DNA of 64,000 nucleotides from CAVTWH01 sp963850915 (GCA_963850915.1 CAWKND010000010.1:992001-1056000); one strand, 5' to 3'. Numbered from the stretch's first letter, positions 1-8,812 are shown. Made by a program: numbers and translations. The notes: generated by a model from the sequence alone, not told the origin.

Positions 1-10
1 GGTGGTTCCC

Positions 11-1069
11 ATGACCCCGACGCTCTCCCTGCGCAGCCCGGTCGACCTGCTCGCGGCGGTGCCCTACCTGCTCGGCTTCCACCCGACCGACAGCGTGGTA
101 CTGCTCGGCCTCAACGGCAGCCGGGTGACCTTCCAGGCCCGGGCCGACCTGGTCACCAGCCCCGCCGGACTGGCCGATCAACTCGGCGGCATCCTCGCCC
201 GGCAGGGCTTCCAGCAGGCGCTGATCGTCGGCTACGGCCCCGCCGCCCGGGTCGATCCGGTGGTTCGCGCGCTCCGCGAGCGGCTGGCCGAGGCCGGTGT
301 CGCCACTCCCGAGGCGCTGCGGGTGACCGGCGGCCGCTACTGGTCCTACACGTGCGCACGCCCGGAGTGCTGCCCGCCCGACGGCAACCCGTACGTCGCC
401 GACACCACCGCCGTCGCAGCGCAGGCCACGCTGGCCGGCATGGTCGCGCTGCCGTCCCGGGACGCGCTGCGTGCCCAGCTCGCCCCGGTCACCGGGCTGG
501 CCGAGGTCGCCATGCGGCAGGCCGGCGAGCGGGCCGATCGGCGGGCTCGCGCGCTGGTGGACGCGGCACTCACCGAGGTCCCGGTGAGCGATCCCGACCC
601 GGGTGAAGCAGCGGTACGGGCGGCGAGTGACCGGTTCGAGGCGGCCGGTCGAGTCGCCGTCGACCAGGCGCTGGATGCCTACCGGGCGGGTCGTCCACTC
701 GATGACGACGCGGCGGCCTGGCTCGGCATACTGCTGGTCCACCGGCCGGTGCGTGACTACGCCTGGGAGTGCATCGTCGACGATCACCAGCCTCATCTGG
801 CGCTGTGGACCGACCTGACCCGGCGCGTCGAACTCGACCTGCGGGCTGCCCCGGCCACCCTGTTGGCATTCACCGCGTGGCAGGCGGGCGAGGGTGCGAT
901 CACCACCATCGCGCTCGAGGTGGCGCTCGGCGCCGACCCCGAATATCCGCTGGCCGCCCTGCTCGCCCGGGCCATCGCCAACGGTCTCGACCCGGGCAGT
1001 TGGCCCTCGACCCGCCGACAGCCACTCCGGGAACACCGCCGTCGCCGTGCCCGGCACCCGCGACACTGA
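11..1069 (+). CDS. DUF4192 family protein
   Basis: The protein (352 residues from the ATG at 11) opens with the segment LRSPVDLLAAVPYLLGFHP, followed by SVVLLGL, which is the recognisable start of the actinobacterial DUF4192 family. Its biochemical role is not established. No membrane segment or signal peptide is visible; it looks cytoplasmic. A Cys pair (CARPECCPP) lies near residue 120. An in-frame GTG at position 2 would add three residues, but family members normally begin just before the LRSP segment, so the ATG is preferred; the window edge hides any ribosome site. The C-terminus is Arg/His-rich. Family assignment is confident, function is unknown. Confidence 0.85.
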   Translation: MTPTLSLRSPVDLLAAVPYLLGFHPTDSVVLLGLNGSRVTFQARADLVTSPAGLADQLGGILARQGFQQALIVGYGPAARVDPVVRALRERLAEAGVATPEALRVTGGRYWSYTCARPECCPPDGNPYVADTTAVAAQATLAGMVALPSRDALRAQLAPVTGLAEVAMRQAGERADRRARALVDAALTEVPVSDPDPGEAAVRAASDRFEAAGRVAVDQALDAYRAGRPLDDDAAAWLGILLVHRPVRDYAWECIVDDHQPHLALWTDLTRRVELDLRAAPATLLAFTAWQAGEGAITTIALEVALGADPEYPLAALLARAIANGLDPGSWPSTRRQPLREHRRRRARHPRH

Positions 1070-1137
1070 CCGGGGAGCGGTTCGACACGGCGCGTGACTG
1101 GGTAGGGGTTGTTACAGGGCGACAGGAGGAGTAGCAG

Positions 1138-1494
1138 ATGGCACGGGTACGCATCGACGACGGCGAGCTGGTCGTGGAGATGGAGGGGATGGACAAGCTG
1201 TGGGCGCTCAAGAGCCGGCTGTCCGTCCCGCTCGCAAACGTGCGGGGAGCCGCGGTCGACCCTGGGGTGGCCAAGCGGGAGACCGGGATACGCGCGCCGG
1301 GTGCCAGCGTCCCGGGAGTGATCACGGCCGGCACCTTCTTCGTGGAGGGCGAGCGAGTGTTCTGGGACGTACACGACGGCGTCAAGGCGGTGGTGATCGA
1401 GCTGGTGGACGAGCGCTACGCCCGACTGGTGGTCGAGGTCGACGATCCGGCCGGCACGGTGGCGCTAATCGAGCAGGCGGTCCACCCCGCCTGA
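1138..1494 (+). CDS. Small conserved hypothetical protein
   Basis: A 118-residue soluble protein with alternating beta-type segments (VRIDDGELVVEM, TFFVEGERVFWDV, VVIELVDERYARLVVEV). This is the look of a compact beta-barrel, possibly PH-like, conserved hypothetical of actinobacteria. A strong ribosome site (aggagg, 1124-1129) lies 8 bases before the ATG. It follows DUF4192 in the same direction after 68 bases. There is no signal peptide or membrane helix. I do not recognise a specific function. Confidence 0.7.
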   Translation: MARVRIDDGELVVEMEGMDKLWALKSRLSVPLANVRGAAVDPGVAKRETGIRAPGASVPGVITAGTFFVEGERVFWDVHDGVKAVVIELVDERYARLVVEVDDPAGTVALIEQAVHPA

Positions 1495-1536
1495 GTTCAT
1501 CACCCTGGGTTCGTGACCCTGAGCCAGCTCACCAAC

Positions 1537-1573
1537 CCTGAGTTCACGAAGCCTGAGTTCACGAAGCCTGAGT
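1537..1573. repeat. Two-and-a-half-copy 15-bp tandem repeat at the fdhD 3' end
   Basis: The unit cctgagttcacgaag occurs at 1537-1551 and 1552-1566, with a partial third copy at 1567-1573. The third copy is part of the fdhD coding end, and the repeat creates the stop-codon surroundings. The preceding 1492-1530 stretch holds looser relatives of the unit (ctgagttcat, ctgggttcgtgac). It lies between the convergent ends of the 118-residue protein gene and fdhD. Confidence 0.85.
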
Positions 1574-2401
1574 GAGGCGGTGGGTGGTGGCATACCCGTT
1601 CATGGTGTTCCCGCGCAGGAAGCCGACCAGGGTCAGACCAACCTCGGTGGCCAGGTCGACCGCCAGGCTGCTGGGTGCCGAGACGGCCGCCAGCACGGGT
1701 ACGCCCGCCATCGACGCCTTCTGTACCAGCTCGAAGCTGGCCCGGCCGGACACCAGCAGCAGCTGGCCGGTCAGCGGCAGCCGGCGCTCGCGTACCGCCC
1801 AGCCAACCACCTTGTCCACCGCGTTGTGCCGGCCGACATCCTCACGCAGTACCACCAGGTCGCCGTCGGCGGTGAAGAGTCCGGCGGCGTGCAGACCACC
1901 GGTCGCCTCGAACCCGCGCTGTGCCGCCCGCAGCTTGTCCGGCAGCGTGACCAGCACCTCCGGCCGGACGGGCACGGTGTCGGTGGACAGGTCGAAGCGG
2001 GAGCGCACCCGCACGGCGTCGATGCTCGCCTTCCCGCAGACACCGCACGAACTGGTGGTGTAGAAGTTGCGACCCGGGTCGGTGACCGGCGCCGGTACCC
2101 CCGGCGTGAGCTGCACATCCACCACGTTGTACGTGTTCGGTGCCTGGTCACCGGCGCACAGCTGGGCGGTGCGTACGTCGTCCGCGTCCCGGATCACGCC
2201 CTCGGTCAGCAGGAAGCCCAGCGCGAGGTCGATGTCGTCGCCGGGGGTACGCATGGTGACCGCCAGTGGTGGCCGGGGCGCGCCCGGCTTCCCCACCCGG
2301 ATCTCCAGCGGCTCCTCGGCCGCGAGGCTGTCCGGGCGCGTGATCGACCCGCTGCCCACCTCGATACGCAGCACAGTTCGGCGCGCACTCGCCCGGCCCA
2401 T
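1559..2401 (-). CDS. fdhD: FdhD, sulfur carrier/sulfurtransferase for formate dehydrogenase molybdenum cofactor
   Basis: FdhD passes sulfur from a cysteine desulfurase to the bis-MGD cofactor of formate-dehydrogenase-type enzymes. The 280-residue product has the family hallmark Cys pair in SSCGVCGKAS (Cys119 and Cys122), the N-terminal AVTMRTPGDD and LGFLLTEGVI segments, and the C-terminal VLREDVGRHNAVDKV and VSGRASFELVQKA segments. The ATG at 2401 is chosen because upstream translation is non-conserved and a gagg lies about 7 bases upstream of it. It is divergent from the mobA-like gene and 2.4 kb from the YdeP-type oxidoreductase that it could serve. Confidence 0.95.
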   Translation of the reverse strand: MGRASARRTVLRIEVGSGSITRPDSLAAEEPLEIRVGKPGAPRPPLAVTMRTPGDDIDLALGFLLTEGVIRDADDVRTAQLCAGDQAPNTYNVVDVQLTPGVPAPVTDPGRNFYTTSSCGVCGKASIDAVRVRSRFDLSTDTVPVRPEVLVTLPDKLRAAQRGFEATGGLHAAGLFTADGDLVVLREDVGRHNAVDKVVGWAVRERRLPLTGQLLLVSGRASFELVQKASMAGVPVLAAVSAPSSLAVDLATEVGLTLVGFLRGNTMNGYATTHRLTQAS

Positions 2402-2543
2402 GCCGCCATCCTCGCACCGTTCCCCCGATCCGCCGCGCGGTGCCACCCATGCGCCCCGGGTCGGCGATGACGCGCTGCGATTGGAGCGGATCCAGGCGGG
2501 TCGGGGCAGCGGGTCGTCCGACGCATGCCGGAGAATCGAAACC
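2402..2543. promoter_or_regulatory. Divergent intergenic region between fdhD and the mobA-like gene
   Basis: This 142-base gap separates the start codons of two molybdenum-cofactor genes transcribed away from each other, so it must hold their promoters unless one gene is read through from elsewhere. I see no convincing -10/-35 pair, riboswitch fold or operator palindrome in it. Confidence 0.4.
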
Positions 2544-3185
2544 GTGCGGACTACGCCCGAATTGTGCGTGATCGTCTTGGCGGGCGGCGCTGGCCGGCGA
2601 CTGGGCAGCGCGGGTAAACCGGCGCTCCCGGTGGGTGGCGAGGCGATGCTGGCGCGGGTACTGGGCGCGACTGCCGGGGCTCGGATCCGGGTGGTCGTCG
2701 GGCCGGTCGGTCTGCCGATCCCGGCCGGCGTGGGGCATACCCAGGAGCGGCCACCAGGCTCCGGGCCGGTCGCAGCGCTCGCGGCCGGACTCGGTGCGCT
2801 GGGACCGGAGGAGCACGGGCTGCCCCGACTCGTCGCGGTGCTCGCCGGTGACCTGCCGTTCCTCACCTCCGCGGCGCTGGACGCCCTGCGCGACGAGCTG
2901 ACCCGGACCGGCGCCGACGCGGCCGTCTACCGGGACAGTGGGGGGCGGCGGCAGTTGCTGTGCGGGGTGTGGTGGGAGCCGGTACTGCGGGCGGCACTGC
3001 CTGCCGAACCGGCCGGGGCGCCGGTACGGGCACTCTTCGCCGGGGTGCACGTCGCCGAGCTTGAATACACCGGTACCGGGCCGGCGCCCTGGTACGACTG
3101 CGACACCCCGGAGGACCTGGCCCAGGCCAGGCTCTGGGCCGAACTGAGCCAGGGCGTCGGGGAAAAGCAGAACAGGACGGGGTGA
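2544..3185 (+). CDS. mobA: MobA-like molybdenum cofactor guanylyltransferase (NTP transferase fold)
   Basis: The 213-residue product begins VIVLAGGAGRRLG, the nucleotide-binding loop of MobA/MocA-type NTP transferases (residues about 9-21), followed by a GKPAL Lys segment and the LAGDLPFLT acidic motif (Asp near residue 98). MobA joins GMP to molybdopterin to make the MGD used by formate dehydrogenases. The GTG at 2544 puts the signature at the correct distance from the N-terminus; the reading frame stays open far upstream but without similarity. The DUF6457 gene starts 3 bases after the stop. The exact cofactor nucleotide is inferred from context with fdhD; a MocA- or IspD-like role is the main alternative. 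Confidence 0.82.
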   Translation: MRTTPELCVIVLAGGAGRRLGSAGKPALPVGGEAMLARVLGATAGARIRVVVGPVGLPIPAGVGHTQERPPGSGPVAALAAGLGALGPEEHGLPRLVAVLAGDLPFLTSAALDALRDELTRTGADAAVYRDSGGRRQLLCGVWWEPVLRAALPAEPAGAPVRALFAGVHVAELEYTGTGPAPWYDCDTPEDLAQARLWAELSQGVGEKQNRTG

Positions 3186-3188
3186 GCC

Positions 3189-3434
3189 GTGAATGAACTC
3201 GACGAGTGGATGACGACGGTCTGCGCGGCGCTGGGCATCCCGCAGCAGCCGGCCGGACCCGTACTCGACCTGGCCCGGGACGTGGCGCACGGAGTCTTGC
3301 GCCCGGCCGCCCCGCTCACCGCATACCTCGTGGGGCTCGCGGTCGGTCGCGGAGCCGAACCGGCAGCCGCCTTCGCCCAGGTCACCGCGCTGGTCGAGGA
3401 GTGGGCCAGCCAACACGGCCACCCACCAGCCTGA
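3189..3434 (+). CDS. DUF6457 domain protein, MobA partner
   Basis: An 81-residue helical protein starting MNELDEWMTTVCAALGI and carrying a LDLARDVAHGVLRPAAPLT core. This is the DUF6457 pattern, found in actinobacteria as a separate small gene after, or fused to, MobA-like transferases. The 3-base gap to the mobA-like gene implies translational coupling. It probably assists molybdenum cofactor maturation, but its biochemical role is unknown. Confidence 0.8.
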   Translation: MNELDEWMTTVCAALGIPQQPAGPVLDLARDVAHGVLRPAAPLTAYLVGLAVGRGAEPAAAFAQVTALVEEWASQHGHPPA

Positions 3435-3435
3435 A

Positions 3436-3557
3436 CGGCCCGCCAACGCGAGCGGCCCGCCAACGCGAGCGGCCCAGCCACGGCGAGCGGTCCAGCCAAC
3501 GCGAGCGGTCCGCCACCGCGAGCGGCCCGCCAACGCGAGCGGGCCGACCAGCACGCG
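3436..3557. repeat. Six-to-seven-copy 17/18-bp tandem repeat
   Basis: Units of cggcccgccaacgcgag and close variants run without gaps at 3436-3452, 3453-3469, 3470-3487, 3488-3505, 3506-3522 and 3523-3539, with a decayed seventh at 3540-3557. The array begins right after the DUF6457 stop codon and ends at the stop codon of the convergent MFS gene, so it fills the whole gene-to-gene gap. There are no spacers, which rules out CRISPR. It resembles a minisatellite that could vary between strains. Confidence 0.95.
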
Positions 3558-4793
3558 CTAGCCGATCGTGGGCCAGCCGGAATCCGCGACACTCTCCGGA
3601 GTGGATGGTGCGGGATCAGCCGGCGGGCGTAGCCGGCGGGCGATGCTCCACCAGCCGAGCAGGCAGAGCAGGCCCAGCAGGAACAGGTACGGCGGGAGGG
3701 AGCCGAGCCCGAGGTGCTGGGCGAGGGTACCGGCGCCCCACGGCAAAACCGATCCGCCGACCACGCTCACCCCGACCAGCAGCCCGATCGCGGTCGGTAC
3801 CAGTGACAGCGGCGTCAACTGCGGCAGCACGGCGATCACCGTCGGGAAGATCGGTCCGAGGAACAGCCCCATGAACAGCAGCCCCACCGAGACGAGTACC
3901 CCGCTCGACACCACCCAGATGAACAGCGCAGACAGGCACACGCCGACCACCATGGCGTACATCATCACGGGTATCCCCACGCCGAACCGGCTGGCGATCG
4001 CGCCCACCAAGAACCGGCCGACCGTGAGCCCCAGCCAGTACCCGCTGACCACCCACCCGGCGACCAGCGCGGTCTGCCCGGTGTGCTGGGTCAGGAAGCT
4101 GTACCCCCAGTTCCCGACCGTCACCTCCACCCCGACGTACCCGAACAGGAACGCCGTGGCCAGCCAGATCTCCGGCCGGCGGATGGCCCGACCGACCGAC
4201 GCCGGCGCCTCGGCAGAGTCCGGCTCGGCCGCGGCCGGCCCGGGCAGCAGCAGCGCAGCGCCCACCGCGAGGGCCAGCCCGAACGGGGCCAGGAAGTAGT
4301 AGAACGCCTGCCAGCTCAGCCCGGCGTTGAGCAGGAACGCGGCGACCAGCGGCCCGATCAGCGCGCCCACCCCGTAGCAGGCGTGCAGCAGGTTGAGCAG
4401 CGACGTGTGGTTGGGCAGGTGCGCGACGAACGCGTTGTACCCGGCGTCGAGTACCCCCGCCCCGAATGCGAGTATCCCGGCAAGCACTGTCAGCACTGCG
4501 AACGGCGGGCCAAGTGCCGAGCCGAGCGAGCCGAGGGTGAGTACCAGCCCGCCGACCGCCAACTGGCCACGCGCCCCGAGTCGCCGGATGAGCAGCCCGT
4601 TCACCATCCCGGACAGCACATAACCGGCGGAGAAGGCGAAGAACAGCAGCCCGATCGTCGACTTGTCGGCGTGGTAGTCGACCTGCTGGCTGGGGATGAG
4701 TACACCGGCGGCGCCACCGTTGAGCCCGATGACGATCAGGGCGCCGAACGACAGGGCGACAGCCGCGCGCCCGCGCGAGAGGGTGACCGGCAC
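3558..4793 (-). CDS. Major facilitator superfamily transporter
   Basis: The 411-residue product has about twelve hydrophobic helices in the usual 6+6 arrangement with an acidic/Pro-rich central loop (PGPAAAEPDSAEAPA, near residue 195). Family-like motifs include RRLGARGQLAVGG after the second helix and LTVGRFLVGAIASRFG in the second half. The GTG start (4791-4793) overlaps the TAG stop of the molybdoenzyme gene by one base (TAGTG), a layout that forces translational coupling. Transport of that enzyme's substrate or product is therefore the natural inference. The substrate cannot be read from sequence. Confidence 0.85.
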   Translation of the reverse strand: MPVTLSRGRAAVALSFGALIVIGLNGGAAGVLIPSQQVDYHADKSTIGLLFFAFSAGYVLSGMVNGLLIRRLGARGQLAVGGLVLTLGSLGSALGPPFAVLTVLAGILAFGAGVLDAGYNAFVAHLPNHTSLLNLLHACYGVGALIGPLVAAFLLNAGLSWQAFYYFLAPFGLALAVGAALLLPGPAAAEPDSAEAPASVGRAIRRPEIWLATAFLFGYVGVEVTVGNWGYSFLTQHTGQTALVAGWVVSGYWLGLTVGRFLVGAIASRFGVGIPVMMYAMVVGVCLSALFIWVVSSGVLVSVGLLFMGLFLGPIFPTVIAVLPQLTPLSLVPTAIGLLVGVSVVGGSVLPWGAGTLAQHLGLGSLPPYLFLLGLLCLLGWWSIARRLRPPADPAPSTPESVADSGWPTIG

Positions 4794-7069
4794 TACTCGG
4801 CCGCGGATTCCAGCCGCACGACGATTTCCTTGCTCGCCGGCTGGTTGGAGCGTTTGGCCGTGGAGTCCAGTGGTACCAGCACGTTCGCCTCGGGGAAGTA
4901 CGCCGCCGCACAGCCCCGTGCCGTCGGGTACGCCACCGTGCGGAACTGCTGCGCCCGCCGGGTCGAGCCGTCCGTCCACTCGGAGATGATGTCCACCACG
5001 TCGCCGTCGGCGAAGCCGAGTTCGGTCAGGTCGTCCGGGTGCACGAAGATCACCCGCCGGCCGTTCTTGATGCCCCGGTAGCGATCATCCAGCCCGTAGA
5101 TCGTGGTGTTGTACTGGTCGTGGCTGCGTATCGTCTGCAGCATCAGCCGGCCCGCCGGTACGGTCGGGAATTCCAGCGCGTTGACGGTGAACTCGGCCCG
5201 CTTGCTCGACGTGTCGAACTGGCGCCGGTCGCGCGGCCCCTGCGGCACGGTGAAGCCCTCTTTGCGCAGTACCTTCGATTCGTAGTCGGCAAATCCCGGT
5301 ACCACCGCCGCGACCTCCTCGCGGATGGCCCGGTAGTCGCCCGCGTAGAGCGACCACGGGATCGGCGAATCCGGGCCCAGCGTGGCCTGCGCGATCCCAC
5401 AGACGATGGCCACCTCGGAGCGCAGCATCGGCGACGCCGGCGCGAGCGAACCTCGGGACGCGTGCACGCACGACATCGAGTCCTCGACCGTGACGAACTG
5501 CTCGCCGCCGACCTGCCGGTCCACCTCGGTGCGGCCCAGGCACGGCAGCAGCAGCGCGGTCTCACCCGGCATGACGTGCGAGCGGTTCAGCTTGGTGGCC
5601 ACGTGCACGGTCAGCGCGCAGGAGCGCAGCGCCGCCTCGGTCACCGCGGTATCCGGCCCGGCCGCGGCGAGATTGCCGCCAACACCGACGAAAACCTTCA
5701 CGGTACCGTCACGCATCGCCCTGATCGCCTCGACCGCGTCCAGCCCCTCCTTGTCGGGCGGGGTGAACTTCAGCCGGTCGGCGAGCTTGCCCAGCCACGG
5801 CGGTTTCTGGTGCCAGATGCCCATCGTGCGGTCGCCCTGCACGTTGGAGTGGCCGCGCACCGGGCACAGGCCGGCGCCCGGCTTGCCGATCATGCCGCGC
5901 AGCAGCTGCACGTTGGTGAACTCGCGGATCGTGTTCACCGCGTCCCGGTGCTGGGTGATGCCCATCGCCCAGCAGATGATCGTGGCGTCCGACTCGGCCA
6001 GCATCTTGGCCGTCTCGACGATCTCCTCACGCGGCAACCCGGTCGCCGCCAGTACCGCGTCCCAGTCGAGCTTCTTCAGCGCTGCGCGATAGTCGGCGTA
6101 GCCGGTGGTGTAGGTGTCCACGAACGCCCGGTCGACGTCCTGCCACTCCATCAGCAGCGAGCCGAACGCCTGGAACAGCGCCAGGTCACCCCCGAGCTTG
6201 ATCTGCAGGTACCGGTCGCTGAGCGCGATGCCGTCGGTGACCAGGCCGCGCGGGCGCTGCGGGTCACGGAAGCGCAGCAGCCCGGCCTCGGGCAGCGGGT
6301 TGATCGAGACGATCTTCGCCCCGTTGCGCTTCGCCTTCTCCAGCGCGGTCAACATCCGGGGATGGTTGGTACCGGGGTTCTGCCCCACGATCACCAGCAG
6401 CGAGGCCCGGTGGATGTCGTCGAGGCTGACGGTACCTTTGCCGACCCCGATCACCTCGGACAGCGCGACCGACGACGACTCGTGGCACATGTTGGAGCAG
6501 TCCGGCAGGTTGTTCGTCCCGTACGCCCGCGCGAAGAGCTGGTAGACGAACGCCGCCTCGTTGGAGGTGCGCCCCGACGTGTAGAACGCCGCCTCGTCCG
6601 GCCTGACCTGTCGCAGTTGGGTACCGACCAGGTCGAACGCGTCGGCCCAGGAGATCGGCGTGTAGTGGCTGGCGCCGGCCCGGCGCACCATCGGCTCGGC
6701 GATCCGGCCCTGCTGGCCCAGCCAGTAGTCGGACTTCTCGGCCAGCTCGGCGAGCGGGTGCTCGGCGAAGAACTCCGCGCCGACCCGGCGCAGGGTGGCC
6801 TCCTCGGCCACCGCCTTCGCACCGTTCTCGCAGAACTCGGCGTGGTGCCGGTCCGGCGGGGCCGGCTCCGGCCAGGCGCAGCCCGGACAGTCGAAGCCGC
6901 CCACCTGGTTGAGTTTGAGCAGGGTCAGGGTGGTCCGCCGGACACCCATCTGGGACAGCCCGGGCGCCAACCCGTGCACAACGCCACCGGCACCGGCGGC
7001 CGAGCGCATCGGCTTGCCGACCTTGATGTGCTCGTCGCCGACGTCGTCGCGGGGCGCCTTGGAGGCCAT
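4793..7069 (-). CDS. FdhF/YdeP-family molybdopterin oxidoreductase
   Basis: At 758 residues this matches the YdeP/FdhF-like branch of the bis-MGD oxidoreductases. The N-terminus has one CPGC pair (residues 61-64) instead of the longer 4Fe-4S Cys pattern of true FdhF. Then come YWLGQQGRI, SGRTSNEAAFVYQLFARAYG, DCSNMCHESSS (around residue 200), LVIVGQNPGTNHPRM and the C-terminal molybdopterin-guanine-dinucleotide binding part (SHDQYNTTIYG, FVHPDDLTELG). No selenocysteine-type in-frame TGA is seen. E. coli YdeP is linked to acid resistance, but its reaction is unproven. The ATG at 7069 fits the family length. fdhD and mobA nearby supply its cofactor chemistry. Confidence 0.93.
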   Translation of the reverse strand: MASKAPRDDVGDEHIKVGKPMRSAAGAGGVVHGLAPGLSQMGVRRTTLTLLKLNQVGGFDCPGCAWPEPAPPDRHHAEFCENGAKAVAEEATLRRVGAEFFAEHPLAELAEKSDYWLGQQGRIAEPMVRRAGASHYTPISWADAFDLVGTQLRQVRPDEAAFYTSGRTSNEAAFVYQLFARAYGTNNLPDCSNMCHESSSVALSEVIGVGKGTVSLDDIHRASLLVIVGQNPGTNHPRMLTALEKAKRNGAKIVSINPLPEAGLLRFRDPQRPRGLVTDGIALSDRYLQIKLGGDLALFQAFGSLLMEWQDVDRAFVDTYTTGYADYRAALKKLDWDAVLAATGLPREEIVETAKMLAESDATIICWAMGITQHRDAVNTIREFTNVQLLRGMIGKPGAGLCPVRGHSNVQGDRTMGIWHQKPPWLGKLADRLKFTPPDKEGLDAVEAIRAMRDGTVKVFVGVGGNLAAAGPDTAVTEAALRSCALTVHVATKLNRSHVMPGETALLLPCLGRTEVDRQVGGEQFVTVEDSMSCVHASRGSLAPASPMLRSEVAIVCGIAQATLGPDSPIPWSLYAGDYRAIREEVAAVVPGFADYESKVLRKEGFTVPQGPRDRRQFDTSSKRAEFTVNALEFPTVPAGRLMLQTIRSHDQYNTTIYGLDDRYRGIKNGRRVIFVHPDDLTELGFADGDVVDIISEWTDGSTRRAQQFRTVAYPTARGCAAAYFPEANVLVPLDSTAKRSNQPASKEIVVRLESAAE

Positions 7070-7208
7070 GCCCCCGACACTACGACAGCGCCCGGGTTCC
7101 GCGCTCCCGCGTCCGGCGCGGGCAGCGGCCAGGTGGCGCGGTGTCCGGATTGCGGTACGGGAACACGGGGTGTCCGGCGGGCGGTCCGGGGTCGCTATGG
7201 TGGGCGGC

Positions 7209-8255
7209 ATGGCGGATACCCCTCCGGAAGCCGAGATCGACGACGACCTTGCCCTCGGTACCGACCTGAAGCCCAAGGTGGATCAGGCGTGGCGTGACTT
7301 CGCGACCGCACTCGTCGGTGCGGTACCCACGCTCACGGCCGGTACCCAGCTGGACATCGCGCTGGATCCGACGGCCGCCGGCGTCGGCGAGGCCGTCTAC
7401 GCGGTGTCCCTCCAGCGCGGCGAAGGGGACCACCTGCGGCTGCTCGCCGTCAGTAACGCCTCGCTACCCGAGGGCTACCACCTCAACCGCAGCGCGATCG
7501 GCGAGATGGTAGCGCTGGGCTGGTCGCCTCCGGGCGTCGTCGAGGGCTCCGGCGAGGAGTTCGGCAGCGTCGTCTCGCCGACCGAATCCGCCCGGGTGAC
7601 CCGCATGGTCGTACGCACCCTGCGCGACGTCTACGGCGCCCCGCACCCGGCTTTCCTCACCTACGTGGCCCAGGACGCGACCGGCGCTCCGATCAGCGCA
7701 CCGGCGCTGGCCACGGCGCGCCCGTTGATGTCCCAGCCGAGCGCCGGCCTGCCCGCGCTCGCCGAGCCCACCGTGAACGGATCGGCCGGCGCCGGCCTGC
7801 CACTGGCCGACCGGGTGGCCACCATCGTCGCCACGATGATGAAGACGCAGCCCGAGGCGCTGCAGGTGGACAAGGACGGGGACATCGGGATCCGCTCCGG
7901 GTCGGCGATGGTGTTCGTCCGGGTACGCGACAACCCGCCGCTGGTCGATGTGTTCTCGCCGGTACTCACCGAGGTCGAGCCCACCGAGCAGCTCTATGTG
8001 AAGCTCTCCGAGCTGACCAACCGGATGCCCATCGGCCGGCTCTACTGCGTGAACGACACCGTCTGGGCCTCCATCCCGGTGTTCGGCCGCGACTTCCAGG
8101 CGACCCACCTGATGCTCGCCGTCCAGGTGATGACCGGCCTCGCCGACGAGTTGGACGACCGGCTGCACGGCGAGTTCGGCGGCAAGCGCTTCTTCGTCGA
8201 GGGCGACACCCCGGCACTCAAGGAAGGTACCGAGCGCACCGGCATGTACCTCTGA
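7209..8255 (+). CDS. YbjN/type III chaperone-like (TY-Chap type) protein
   Basis: The 348-residue protein has an N-terminal part (about 1-150) and a C-terminal part (about 195-348) linked by an Ala/Pro-rich stretch. The C-terminal part has SAMVFVRVRDNPPLVDVFSP followed by MPIGRLYCVNDTVWASIPVF, the pattern of YbjN/CesT-type peptide-binding chaperone folds common in actinobacteria. No membrane segment or signal is present, and no partner is visible. Either ATG 7198 or ATG 7209 could start it; 7209 (MADTPPE) is chosen. The gene ends tail-to-tail with the Lrp gene. Confidence 0.7.
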   Translation: MADTPPEAEIDDDLALGTDLKPKVDQAWRDFATALVGAVPTLTAGTQLDIALDPTAAGVGEAVYAVSLQRGEGDHLRLLAVSNASLPEGYHLNRSAIGEMVALGWSPPGVVEGSGEEFGSVVSPTESARVTRMVVRTLRDVYGAPHPAFLTYVAQDATGAPISAPALATARPLMSQPSAGLPALAEPTVNGSAGAGLPLADRVATIVATMMKTQPEALQVDKDGDIGIRSGSAMVFVRVRDNPPLVDVFSPVLTEVEPTEQLYVKLSELTNRMPIGRLYCVNDTVWASIPVFGRDFQATHLMLAVQVMTGLADELDDRLHGEFGGKRFFVEGDTPALKEGTERTGMYL

Positions 8256-8280
8256 CCAAACCCCAGATGCCCGGCGGGCG

Positions 8281-8745
8281 TCAGGGGCGCGGTACGGGTG
8301 GGGCGGTGGTGGCGTGCTCGACGAGGCGGGACAGCACGATCATGCTGCGCGTCGAGGTGACGAAGGGCTCTGCCCGTAGCCGCTCCAGCGCCTGCTCCAG
8401 GTGGGTCATGTCGGCGGCGCGCAGGTGTACCAGGGCATCTGCCTGGCCGGAGACCGTGTAGGCGCCGACCACCTCGGGGTGCGCCTTGGTCGCCGCGGCG
8501 ATCTGTGCGGGCGTGGTGCGGCCGGTGCAGAAGAGTTCGACGAACGCCTCCGTGGTCCAGCCGACCGCGGCCGGGTCGATGACCGCGGTGAAGCCCTGGA
8601 TCACGCCGGCGGCCCGGAGCCGGTCGACGCGGCGCTTCACGGCCGGCGCGGAGAGGGACACGACCGAACCGATCTCGGCGTACGAGGCGCGCGCGTCCCG
8701 GCTCAGCGACGCAATGATTCGCCGGTCCACGTCGTCAATCTGCAA
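8281..8745 (-). CDS. Lrp/AsnC family transcriptional regulator
   Basis: A 154-residue Lrp-type regulator. It has an N-terminal helix-turn-helix (DVDRRIIASLSRDARASY to APAVKRRVDRL, residues 5-44) and a C-terminal ligand-binding RAM domain (AYTVSGQADALVHLRAAD). The start is a TTG at 8745, placing DDVDRRI at the usual distance from the N-terminus. It is transcribed away from the DDAH-like gene with only 67 bases between start codons, the classic arrangement of a local regulator with its target. The ligand is probably an amino acid or related guanidino compound. Confidence 0.92.
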   Translation of the reverse strand: MQIDDVDRRIIASLSRDARASYAEIGSVVSLSAPAVKRRVDRLRAAGVIQGFTAVIDPAAVGWTTEAFVELFCTGRTTPAQIAAATKAHPEVVGAYTVSGQADALVHLRAADMTHLEQALERLRAEPFVTSTRSMIVLSRLVEHATTAPPVPRP

Positions 8746-8812
8746 CGGATCCCCACTTCAACGCAAGGATTACGGCTGCCAGCGTACCCCTCGCGATCTC
8801 TACGCTTTGCTC
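8746..8812. promoter_or_regulatory. Divergent promoter/operator region for Lrp regulator and DDAH-like gene
   Basis: Only 67 bases separate the two start codons, so both promoters and the likely Lrp binding site must overlap here or extend into the genes. The region has more A/T than its surroundings (caacgcaaggattacgg). I cannot mark a definite operator half-site. Confidence 0.5.

Noticed and set aside
3436..3557. CRISPR array
   Set aside because: Units of 17-18 bases abut directly with no spacers and there are no cas genes.
5039..7297. 752-codon open frame on the plus strand opposite the molybdoenzyme
   Set aside because: The opposite strand encodes an obvious full-length YdeP-type enzyme; the plus frame is low-complexity Arg/Gly/His text without family features.
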